This document shows, one piece after another, positions 1 through 6,525 of a stretch of 6,795 nucleotides of DNA. Made by a program: the position numbers and the translations under genes. The notes below the pieces were generated by a model. It was given only the letters and a program-made list of their open reading frames with translations. It did not search any database and was not told where the DNA came from. Position 1 is the first letter of the stretch, and every line of letters begins with the position of its first letter. The stretch spans positions 1 through 6,795 of the forward strand of contig JACCRD010000012.1 of assembly GCA_013813755.1 (NCBI GenBank), read 5' to 3'. The stretch comes from Acidobacteriota bacterium (GTDB taxonomy: Bacteria > Acidobacteriota > Blastocatellia > Pyrinomonadales > Pyrinomonadaceae).

Positions 1-108
1 TTCTCATAATTTCATATATTTGAGTTATCAGATTACAGAAATGCCCACTAAAAATAAGCTTTAGTTGTGTTAAAGCAATAAATTTTTTGTTCGGCAGACG
101 TTTTTTCG

Positions 109-138
109 TTGACAGCGGCTTGGCATCGGTAATATAAA
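109..138 (+). promoter_or_regulatory. sigma70-like promoter for the tldD-tldE-rluA gene train
   Basis: A perfect TTGACA -35 hexamer (109-114) is followed after 18 bases by TATAAA (133-138), a five-of-six match to the -10 consensus. Transcription would start near 145, giving a leader of roughly 30 bases that carries the ribosome binding site of tldD. It is the best promoter match I found in the window, and it sits just upstream of the first gene of the plus-strand train. No clear operator was seen around it. The call rests on consensus match and position only; the organism's sigma factor preferences are unknown. Confidence 0.6.
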
Positions 139-164
139 AGACAAATCCAATCTTTTCCAAATAC

Positions 165-168
165 GAGG
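165..168 (+). promoter_or_regulatory. Shine-Dalgarno site of tldD
   Basis: GAGG lies 8 bases before the ATG at 177. This spacing supports that start, which also places the twin-arginine motif at residues 5-6, where a Tat signal should begin. Confidence 0.65.
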
Positions 169-176
169 ATTCTGAA

Positions 177-269
177 ATGACATTTTCTCGACGAGAATTT
201 TTGAAAACAGCCGGGCTCACGGCTTGTGCAGTGACGCTTCCGGTGTGGACTCTGGACACGGAAGCAGCA
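177..269 (+). other. twin-arginine (Tat) signal peptide of TldD
   Basis: Residues 1-31. The n-region holds SRREFLK (residues 4-10), matching the S-R-R-x-F-L-K Tat consensus at every fixed position. The h-region (about 11-26) is Ala/Leu/Val/Thr-rich and only moderately hydrophobic, as Tat signals usually are. A cleavage point around residues 29-31 (TEAA) is plausible but not firmly placed. A lipobox-like LTAC ends at Cys17 but sits too close to the arginines to be convincing. Folded, metal-loaded enzymes are typical Tat cargo, which suits a metallopeptidase. Confidence 0.8.
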
Positions 270-1751
270 ATCGGCGAGCGTTTTGCGGCAGATAAAAACA
301 AAGTTGCTGATGCCGCGCTTGCGACTGCGAAACGGCTCGGGGCGTCCTATGCTGATATTCGCATTAACCGTTATCGTTTTGAATCAATTGGAACGCGCGA
401 GCGGCAAGTGCAGAATGTTTCGCGCAATCAAAATTACGGTTTTGGCGTGCGCGTCCTTGTGGACGGCACATGGGGTTTTGCCGCAAGTTTTGACGTGACC
501 GAAGAAGCGGCGCGGCGAGCGGCGCAGCAAGCGATTGAAATCGCCAAAGCGAACGCGCAGTTTCAGCGCAAAAAAGTCCGGCTGGTTCCGGTCAAAAAAG
601 TTGAGACGTCGTGGCGCGGCTCGTTTCAAAAAGATCCGTTTGAAGTTTCAATCGACGAAAAAATTGCGTTCCTTTTGAAACTTAACGAAACCGCGCTCGG
701 CGTCAAAGGCGTTAGCTTTGTCAATTCTTCGATGAGTTGGGTGAATGAACAAAAATTTCTTGCAACGTCCGACGGTTCACGCATTGAGCAGTATCTGATT
801 CGCGGTAATCCGAGTTTATCGGCGACGGCAATTGACCGAGGAAGCGGAGATTTTCAAACACGCAATTCGCTTGCCGAAGCCCAGAGCGCGGGTTACGAAT
901 ACATCGAGAAATACGACTGGCTCGGCGAAGCAAAGTTAGCCGGGGAGGAAGCCGTGATGAAGCTTTCCGCGAAACCGATTGAGCCCGGAAAATATGATCT
1001 CGTGCTGCATCCGTCACATCTCTTTTTAACGATTCATGAATCGGTCGGACATTCGACCGAACTTGACCGCGCACTTTTGTGGGAAGCTAATTACGCAGGA
1101 ACGAGTTTTTTAACGCCTGCAAAAACCGGCAAACTGCAATTCGGTTCAAAAATCGTCAACTTTTTTGCCGACCGAACACAGCCCGCCGGTTTAGCGACTG
1201 TCGCGTATGACGATGAAGCTGTACCGGGACAAAAATGGTATCTCGTCAAAGACGGAACTTTTGTCGATTGGCAAACGACCAGAGATTTAGCGCCGCTGAT
1301 CGGCAAAGACAAATCCTACGGTTGTCTGCACGCCGACAGTTGGAGCAGCGTTCCGTTTCCGAGAATGCCGAATGTTTCGCTTGAACCGGCAAAAGAAAAC
1401 GTGACGGCGAACGACTTAATCGGCGGCGTGGAAAACGGAATTATGATTCACGGGCGCGGCAGTTATTCGATTGACCAACAGCGTTATAACTTTCAATTCG
1501 GCGGACAAACTTTCTGGGAAATTAAAAACGGCAAAGTGACTGGAATGCTCCGCGATGTAGCATATCAATCGCGGACGACGGATTTTTGGAACGCCTGCGA
1601 CGCGCTTGGCGGACAGTCAACGTATCTTTTGCCCGGAACATTTAACGACGGCAAAGGTGAACCCGGTCAATCAAATTCGGTTTCGCACGGCTGTCCGGTG
1701 GCGCGTTTTCGCGGAATCAATGTCTTAAATACCGCCGCGCATCGTTCATAA
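177..1751 (+). CDS. tldD: TldD-family metallopeptidase with Tat signal peptide
   Basis: Catalytic subunit of the TldD/TldE (modulator of DNA gyrase) peptidase family. In E. coli the TldD-TldE heterodimer degrades unfolded peptides and matures microcin B17, with TldD holding the metal. The metal motif HESVGH is at residues 287-292 (HExxxH), and a late Cys506 in a SHGCP context near the C-terminus is the likely third ligand. The start is supported by GAGG 8 bases upstream and by SRREFLK at residues 4-10, a full Tat consensus followed by a mildly hydrophobic stretch to about residue 26. At 524 aa it is longer than E. coli TldD (about 480 aa), partly because of the signal. It is first in a train with tldE 50 bases downstream. 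E. coli TldD is cytoplasmic, so the export signal is the odd feature. Family is certain; substrate is unknown. Confidence 0.92.
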   Translation: MTFSRREFLKTAGLTACAVTLPVWTLDTEAAIGERFAADKNKVADAALATAKRLGASYADIRINRYRFESIGTRERQVQNVSRNQNYGFGVRVLVDGTWGFAASFDVTEEAARRAAQQAIEIAKANAQFQRKKVRLVPVKKVETSWRGSFQKDPFEVSIDEKIAFLLKLNETALGVKGVSFVNSSMSWVNEQKFLATSDGSRIEQYLIRGNPSLSATAIDRGSGDFQTRNSLAEAQSAGYEYIEKYDWLGEAKLAGEEAVMKLSAKPIEPGKYDLVLHPSHLFLTIHESVGHSTELDRALLWEANYAGTSFLTPAKTGKLQFGSKIVNFFADRTQPAGLATVAYDDEAVPGQKWYLVKDGTFVDWQTTRDLAPLIGKDKSYGCLHADSWSSVPFPRMPNVSLEPAKENVTANDLIGGVENGIMIHGRGSYSIDQQRYNFQFGGQTFWEIKNGKVTGMLRDVAYQSRTTDFWNACDALGGQSTYLLPGTFNDGKGEPGQSNSVSHGCPVARFRGINVLNTAAHRS

Positions 1752-1785
1752 ACCCAACTTCTTTTTATATATTGTTAATCTAGCT

Positions 1786-1791
1786 AAGGAG
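1786..1791 (+). promoter_or_regulatory. strong Shine-Dalgarno of tldE with a T7 spacer
   Basis: AAGGAG lies 10 bases before the ATG at 1802, and seven of the spacer bases (1792-1798) are a run of T. It fixes the tldE start and is the strongest ribosome binding site in the window. A homopolymer between the site and the start codon can change length by slippage and so alter translation, but nothing here shows that it does. Confidence 0.75.
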
Positions 1792-1801
1792 TTTTTTTAA
1801 G

Positions 1802-3139
1802 ATGTTGCTAACCGAACAAGAAGCCCGAAAAATTACCGAAAAACTGCTTTCGTTTGTCAAAGCCGATGACGCCAGCGTCGGCGCGAACAGTGAACAGGTT
1901 TCTCACTTGCGTTTTGCCGACAATTCTTTCCTGACCAGCGGTCAAATTGAAAACCGCGGCGCGAGCGTCACCGTCTGGATCGGCGGAAAACGCGGCTCGT
2001 CTTCAACCAGTGACTTTGATGACGCCGCTCTGCGCTCGACCGTTGAGCAAGCCGAACAAATCGCCAGACTCGCGCCGGTCGATAAGGAATATTTACCGAC
2101 GCTCGGCAAACAAACTTACAAGCCGGTTAACTCATATGTGGAAGCGACTGCGAATCTTTCTGTAACCGCGCGTGCCAAAGCTATCGGCGATATTCTCGCT
2201 CGCAGCGAAAAGGAACGAGTGATTTCCGCCGGTTTTCATCAAGCACGCGCCACGGCAGGAGCGTTTGCGACAAAGAATGGAAATTTTGGTTACGAGAAAA
2301 ATGCGGTGGTCGGACTTTCAGTTACCTCACGCACGCCGGACGGCTCGAGCAGCGGTTATTTTTCGCGCAATCATTTCGATATTGCAAGGCTCGATACCGA
2401 ACGAATCGCCCGCGAAGCTATTCGCAAAACGCTGGAAGGGCGCAACGCGCGGACGCTTGAAGCGGGGACATACACAGTTGTACTTGAACCGCAGGCGGTG
2501 GCTGACCTTTTAGGTTCGCTCGCCTTTGGATTTGACGCGCGTAGTGCCGAGGAAGGACGCAGTCCGTATTCGCTGCCGGGCGGCAAAACGCGTGTTCGGG
2601 AAAAGATTTTTGACGAACGTTTGACCATTTATAGCGACCCGTATAATGCCGAATTGCCCGGTTCACAATCGGCACAAGCCGGAATTCCCGCGCAGAAAGT
2701 CTTTTTAATTAAAGGCGGTACTCTGGACAATTTAATTTATTCACGTTTTTGGGCAAAACAAAAAGGTTTGGAGCCAACGCCGGGACCGGTCAATACAATT
2801 GTCGAATCAAGCGCGCCCGCAGTGGCAATTGAAGAGATGATTCGGACGATGAAAAAAGGCTTAATAATCAGCCGATTCTGGTATATTCGCTCGACCGACC
2901 CGCGCACGGCAAGTCTGACCGGGCTGACGCGCGACGGCGTGTGGTTTGTCGAAAACGGTAAAATTCAGTATCCGGTAAAAAACTTCCGCTTTAACCAATC
3001 AATTATTCAGATGCTCGCGCCCGGCAACGTCGAAATGATCGGTGCCCCGGAGCGGGTCGGCGGCGCGGAAAACGCTTCTCTGCTTCCGGCTCTCAAACTC
3101 AAAGCGTTCAATTTCACGTCACAGTCCGAAGCCGTTTAG
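1802..3139 (+). CDS. tldE: TldE/PmbA-like partner of TldD
   Basis: Non-catalytic member of the TldD/PmbA family, expected to pair with TldD to form the peptidase chamber. The N-terminal half (about residues 5-200) is the helical/beta region shared with TldD. At about residues 228-250, where TldD carries HExxxH, this protein reads LEPQAVADLLGSLAFGF, with no metal motif, which is the usual mark of TldE. The C-terminal core around residues 357-390 (SRFWYIRSTDPRTASLTG, then a DGVWFVENGKI stretch) is typical of the family. Length 445 aa is close to E. coli PmbA (about 450 aa). The start is set by AAGGAG 10 bases upstream. It follows tldD by 50 bases and is probably co-transcribed. No signal peptide is visible: the N-terminus MLLTEQEARKITEKLL is charged and helical. 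Family is certain; assembly with the neighbouring TldD is inferred. Confidence 0.9.
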   Translation: MLLTEQEARKITEKLLSFVKADDASVGANSEQVSHLRFADNSFLTSGQIENRGASVTVWIGGKRGSSSTSDFDDAALRSTVEQAEQIARLAPVDKEYLPTLGKQTYKPVNSYVEATANLSVTARAKAIGDILARSEKERVISAGFHQARATAGAFATKNGNFGYEKNAVVGLSVTSRTPDGSSSGYFSRNHFDIARLDTERIAREAIRKTLEGRNARTLEAGTYTVVLEPQAVADLLGSLAFGFDARSAEEGRSPYSLPGGKTRVREKIFDERLTIYSDPYNAELPGSQSAQAGIPAQKVFLIKGGTLDNLIYSRFWAKQKGLEPTPGPVNTIVESSAPAVAIEEMIRTMKKGLIISRFWYIRSTDPRTASLTGLTRDGVWFVENGKIQYPVKNFRFNQSIIQMLAPGNVEMIGAPERVGGAENASLLPALKLKAFNFTSQSEAV

Positions 3140-3203
3140 AAATGGCTGAGATTTTTGCTGTTGAATTTATCAATTGAAAGAAGCGAAAATAAAGATTGAG
3201 CGG

Positions 3204-4136
3204 ATGGCTCGTTTAATTTCTCAAAAGTCCGCGCTCAAGCTGCCGCTTCCCGTAATTGAAGGAGTCGGTCCGAGTTACCAATGGCTTCCGAAAGGCGATT
3301 GGGAAACTATTTTTGATTTTTTGCGCGAACGCTTTCCAAATGTAGAAGCCGAAGCGTGGCTATCGCGGATGGCGAAAGGGGAAGTTGTCGATGAAAAAGG
3401 GCTTCGATTAAATTCCGAGAGCAGATATCGCGCCGGAGCCTGCATTTTTTATTACCGCGAACTTGAATTGGAAACTAAAATTCCTTTTGCCGAGTCGATT
3501 ATTTATCAGGATGAACATTTGCTCGTGGCGGACAAGCCGCATTTTTTGCCGGTCATTCCTTCAGGCAAATTTCTTCACGAAACACTTCTCACGCGCCTTC
3601 GGAAAAAAACAAATTTGGAACATCTCGTCCCGCTCCACCGCATTGACCGTGATACGGCGGGAATTGTCCTTTTTTCTCACAATTCGGCGACCAGAGGATT
3701 TTATGCCACGCTTTTTAATGATCGCAAGGTTGAGAAAGTTTATGAAGCGATTGCCGGCAATCTCGAAGGTCTCAGTTTTCCCTTAACGCGGCGCAGCCGG
3801 ATGGTAGCGGGTGAACCTTTTTTTCGGATGAAAGAAGTTGACGGCGAACCAAATTCTGAAACGCGAATTGTTGAAGTCGAGAAAATGAACAGCTTAAGTT
3901 TATATCGTCTGAATGCCGTCACCGGCAAAAAACATCAAATCCGCCTGCATCTCGCGTCGCTCGGCATTCCAATTATTAACGACAATTTTTATCCTGTAAT
4001 AAAACGTATTACGGAAGATGATTTTTCGTCGCCGCTTCAACTGCTCGCCAAATCAGTCTGCTTTGCGGATCCTTTGACTGGACAAGAATGTTTTTTTGAA
4101 AGTAATCGAAGACTTCAACAGTTTGCACTATATTGA
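3204..4136 (+). CDS. RluA-family RNA pseudouridine synthase
   Basis: Converts specific uridines in rRNA or tRNA to pseudouridine; the target base cannot be told from sequence. The RluA signature HRIDRDTAG is at residues 145-153 (counted from ATG 3204), with Asp148 as the catalytic aspartate. KVEKVYEAIAG (175-185) and TGKKHQIRLHLASLGIPI (240-257) are the next conserved blocks of the fold. The N-terminal segment has an EGVGPSYQWLP motif (19-29), and about 43-85 resembles a small S4-like RNA-binding module. Length from this start is 310 aa. A longer version begins at TTG 3174 and adds ten polar residues; neither start has a clear ribosome binding site, and ATG was preferred. It lies 64 bases (or 34) after tldE and is probably read from the same promoter. 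Its 3' end overlaps the convergent DAHP synthase gene by 22 bases. Confidence 0.88.
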   Translation: MARLISQKSALKLPLPVIEGVGPSYQWLPKGDWETIFDFLRERFPNVEAEAWLSRMAKGEVVDEKGLRLNSESRYRAGACIFYYRELELETKIPFAESIIYQDEHLLVADKPHFLPVIPSGKFLHETLLTRLRKKTNLEHLVPLHRIDRDTAGIVLFSHNSATRGFYATLFNDRKVEKVYEAIAGNLEGLSFPLTRRSRMVAGEPFFRMKEVDGEPNSETRIVEVEKMNSLSLYRLNAVTGKKHQIRLHLASLGIPIINDNFYPVIKRITEDDFSSPLQLLAKSVCFADPLTGQECFFESNRRLQQFALY

Positions 4137-5239
4137 TTTTGTAACAGCGCCAGACGCTGTTCATAAGCCTTTCGAGCTATTTGAACATCTGCCAAAAAAT
4201 GCGGAAGTTCATCGAGGAGAAGGGCTTGCGGTCCGTCGACAACCGCTTTTGTCGGGTCAGGATGAAAATCAACTAAAATCATATTCGCGCCGGCGATCAC
4301 GCCTTGCGCGGTGACGTGCATTACATCAAGGATGCCTTCCGGTCCGCGGCTTCTTGAGCCGACCGAATGCGACGGGTCAATACAGACAGGCATTCGTGTT
4401 AATCTTTTGACCACCGGCACGTGAGCGAAATCGACAAAATTACGATGCGGATCAGCAATATTCGTTTTCATTCCGCGCAAACCGAATATGACGTTCTGAT
4501 TGCCTTCGCTGGCGAGATATTCCGCTGCGTTTAATGATTCGTCAAGCGTAATGCCGAAACCGCGTTTGAGCAGAACCGGAAATTTCTTTTGCCGCCCGAC
4601 GCTTTTGAGCAATTCAAAGTTTTGCGTGTTGCGCGTGCCGATCTGGAGCATTACTCCGGTCGGATTGCCCGTCGAATGCAGAGCTTCCTGAATTTCTTCA
4701 ATGTGCGATTCGTGCGTGATTTCCATCGCAATAACTTTGATTCCATATTTACCGGCGAGTTCGAAAACATACGGCAGGCAATTTTTACCGTGACCCTGAA
4801 AAGAATACGGGCTGGTGCGCGGTTTATACGCTCCCATCCGCGTACAGACTTGCCCGTTGTCCTGCAGAGCTTTCATCATCGCTTCGACGCTTTCAGGAGA
4901 ATCGACCGCGCACAGACCGGCGAAAACATTGAGCGTATCCTGACCGAAGCGCACGCCCTGATACTCAAAATAAGCGGAGCGGTGATCGTCTTTGTGTCGT
5001 CCGAGAATCCTGTATTCCTCAGACACTCGAACAACGTGGTCAACGCCCGGCAGATTTTTCATTTCCTGAACGGAAAGCGTCGCCGTGTTACCGATTAAAT
5101 ATATTTCAGTTAAAGTTTGTTCGGCGCCCCGGACTTGATGAACACGCCGCTCAATATTTTGAAGACGAGCGAGATGCATTTCCAACTCTTTATACTCGGA
5201 AGTTTCAGAATCGATGCTGGGTTTAAGAATAAGAATCAT
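4115..5239 (-). CDS. aroF: 3-deoxy-7-phosphoheptulonate (DAHP) synthase, type I-beta, divergent
   Basis: Condenses phosphoenolpyruvate and erythrose 4-phosphate to DAHP, the first step of the shikimate pathway. Residues 1-75 form a ferredoxin-like domain as in Thermotoga maritima DAHPS, where that domain mediates feedback inhibition. The TIM-barrel follows: AGLC (107-110), GAYKPRTSPYSFQG (136-149), QIGTRNTQNF (199-208), LLKRG (223-227), IDPSHSVG (287-294) and HPDPTKAVVDGPQ (326-338). Predicted metal ligands are Cys110, His291 and Asp335, but the Glu expected before the HPDP block is Asp324 (VDFH instead of VEVH). AGPC reads AGLC, and CERG reads GLRG. Length 374 aa is slightly over the usual 340-350. 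The start MILILKPS matches family N-termini, although no ribosome binding site is evident. It lies 31 bases after pheA, probably in one operon. Family is sure; full DAHP synthase activity is likely but not certain given the substitutions. Confidence 0.87.
   Translation of the reverse strand: MILILKPSIDSETSEYKELEMHLARLQNIERRVHQVRGAEQTLTEIYLIGNTATLSVQEMKNLPGVDHVVRVSEEYRILGRHKDDHRSAYFEYQGVRFGQDTLNVFAGLCAVDSPESVEAMMKALQDNGQVCTRMGAYKPRTSPYSFQGHGKNCLPYVFELAGKYGIKVIAMEITHESHIEEIQEALHSTGNPTGVMLQIGTRNTQNFELLKSVGRQKKFPVLLKRGFGITLDESLNAAEYLASEGNQNVIFGLRGMKTNIADPHRNFVDFAHVPVVKRLTRMPVCIDPSHSVGSRSRGPEGILDVMHVTAQGVIAGANMILVDFHPDPTKAVVDGPQALLLDELPHFLADVQIARKAYEQRLALLQNQYSANC
4143..4161. other. 7-bp inverted repeat just past the rluA stop
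   Basis: AACAGCG (4143-4149) and CGCTGTT (4155-4161) are perfect inverted arms around a 5-base loop. The repeat starts 7 bases after the last base of the pseudouridine synthase gene and lies inside the 3' coding end of the DAHP synthase gene. There is no T-run after it on either strand, so it is not a standard intrinsic terminator. It could protect or define the 3' end of the plus-strand transcript, or be chance within codons for QRLAL. Confidence 0.3.
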
Positions 5240-5270
5240 AAATGTTTTGACAATGCTGAGTTGTTACTTA

Positions 5271-6419
5271 TTATTTGTTCGAAATTTTCGTTGAAGAATA
5301 GCGTCCCAAAAAGCGTACTTCCTCTGCCTGCTCGCGTATTTCTTCGAGTGCGCCGCGCAATTCGCTTTCGCTTGCCGGGGCTTGCAAATCAAAGAAAAAA
5401 ATATACTGCCACGGACGACCCTGAATCGGGCGACTTTCAATTTTTAATAAATCGATGCCGCGCCGGACAAATGGTCTGAGCGCGTCGTGAAGTGCGCCCG
5501 GACGATTCGCTAATCTGACGATCAAAGAAATTTTGTCGCCTTTCTCCGAAACGTTTGAATTTGGCGCGAGCAGGACAAATCGCGTAAAATTCTCGGCGTG
5601 ATCTTCGAGATGTTCCTGCAAAATCACGCCGCCGTAAATTGCTGCCGCCCGTTTTCCCGCAATTGCCGCTCTCGATAAATCACCGCTTTCACACACGCGC
5701 CGCACACTGCCTGCGGTATCGTTCGCCGCCGCTCGCTTGAGATGCGGATTGGCAGCGAAGAATCGTTCACACTGGGCGAGCGCGACCGGGTGCGATTCAA
5801 CCGTTTCAATCGACGCGAGCGACACTCCGGGGCAGCCGATTAAAAAGTGCGAAATCGGCAAAATTATTTCCGCCTTGATGCTCAAAGAACTTTCCAAAAG
5901 CAAATCATGACAGCGATGAACTGAACCGACCAGACTGTTTTCAAGCGGAGCCAAAATATAGTCCGCGCTTCCTTCTCCAATCGCCGAAAAAAGTTCTTCA
6001 AAAGTCGGACGCGGCACACGTTCACTATTTTCCCCCAAAAGCTCGATAACCGCTTCTTCGCTAAACGTTCCGCGCTCACCTAAAAATGCGATGCGCCCGT
6101 TTTCGACAAAACTTGCGCTCCGTGCTTCAGCTTGATCGGTATCTGCCACTGCCGGAAAGGTGCGTTGCTGGATATGTAAAGATTCATCAATTATGCGTTG
6201 AAAAATACTCGTCACGTTCTGCTCATCGAGCGGACCGGAATTTTGTTGGCACAACCTGTCCAAAACTTCACGCTCTCGATGATGATCGCACAGAGACGTA
6301 TCATTACGCCGTTTTACTTCACCGACCCGCAAGGCGATTTTCGCCCGCCGATTGAGCAATCGAAGCAATTCATCATCAATTGCGTCAATCTCTGCCCGCG
6401 GATTATTTTTCTCTCTCAT
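5271..6419 (-). CDS. pheA: bifunctional chorismate mutase / prephenate dehydratase (P-protein)
   Basis: Carries out the two steps from chorismate to phenylpyruvate in phenylalanine synthesis. The AroQ-type chorismate mutase domain is residues 1-88, with Arg8, Arg25, Lys36, Arg48-Glu49 and Ser80/Gln84 matching its active-site pattern. The prephenate dehydratase domain is about 109-285, from RIAFLGERGTFSEEA to the catalytic ENFTRF motif (276-281, Thr279). A C-terminal ACT domain (about 297-376) has RPGAL (306-310) and KIESRP (326-331), the ESRP-type phenylalanine-binding motif, so feedback inhibition by phenylalanine is expected. Length 382 aa is near E. coli P-protein (386 aa). The start MREKNNPRAEIDAIDDELL fits the domain; no strong ribosome binding site is seen. 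The DAHP synthase gene follows 31 bases downstream, linking pathway entry and the phenylalanine branch. GERGTF has Glu where many relatives have Pro, a minor change. Confidence 0.94.
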   Translation of the reverse strand: MREKNNPRAEIDAIDDELLRLLNRRAKIALRVGEVKRRNDTSLCDHHREREVLDRLCQQNSGPLDEQNVTSIFQRIIDESLHIQQRTFPAVADTDQAEARSASFVENGRIAFLGERGTFSEEAVIELLGENSERVPRPTFEELFSAIGEGSADYILAPLENSLVGSVHRCHDLLLESSLSIKAEIILPISHFLIGCPGVSLASIETVESHPVALAQCERFFAANPHLKRAAANDTAGSVRRVCESGDLSRAAIAGKRAAAIYGGVILQEHLEDHAENFTRFVLLAPNSNVSEKGDKISLIVRLANRPGALHDALRPFVRRGIDLLKIESRPIQGRPWQYIFFFDLQAPASESELRGALEEIREQAEEVRFLGRYSSTKISNK

Positions 6420-6525
6420 TGTTATCTAATGGATTGCTTAAAAGTAGAATCATTTATGGTTCAATAATTTAACATACTTTATACAAAAACATCTGAACAA
6501 CTTTCCCGTATGCCTGCGCCTGAAT
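6420..6525 (-). promoter_or_regulatory. 106-base AT-rich spacer before pheA with a weak promoter candidate
   Basis: This spacer separates the end of the methylenetetrahydrofolate reductase-type gene from pheA, both on the minus strand. Reading that strand, TTGTTC (6500-6495) and TATGTT (6477-6472) are 17 bases apart, only three and four matches to the -35 and -10 consensus. The spacer is long enough for a separate pheA-aroF promoter, but read-through from the upstream gene is equally possible. I found no hairpin with a T-run and no leader peptide rich in Phe codons, so no attenuator is supported. Confidence 0.2.

Noticed and set aside
2..61. Short open stretch at the left edge that could be the end of an upstream gene
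   Set aside because: About 20 residues with no recognisable motif, AT-rich like the surrounding spacer; the other two plus-strand frames stop at once. Not enough to call a gene.
58..88. Inverted repeat GCTTTA / TAAAGC (58-63, 71-76) followed by a T6 run, resembling a terminator for a gene left of the window
   Set aside because: The stem is only six base pairs, four of them A-T, and the T-run starts six bases after it. No gene end is visible in the first 100 bases, so there is nothing it clearly terminates.
216..227. Lipobox-like LTAC ending at Cys17 of TldD, suggesting a Tat lipoprotein
   Set aside because: Only six residues separate the Cys from the end of the SRREFLK motif, too short for a signal-peptide hydrophobic core. 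The hydrophobic stretch continues past the Cys to about residue 26, so a chance match is more likely.
721..1074. Open frame of 117 codons on the minus strand inside tldD
   Set aside because: The translation is Arg/Ser-rich with no domain, and the tldD metal motif region on the other strand explains the sequence.
4589..5098. Open frame of 169 codons on the plus strand opposite the DAHP synthase
   Set aside because: It is fully antisense to a strongly conserved gene, is Arg/Phe/His-rich without recognisable motifs, and has no ribosome binding site that I can see. It is a shadow of the real codons.
6420..6525. Possible Phe attenuator or T-box leader upstream of pheA
   Set aside because: No leader peptide with Phe codons, no terminator/antiterminator pair and no T-box motif were found in the 106 bases.
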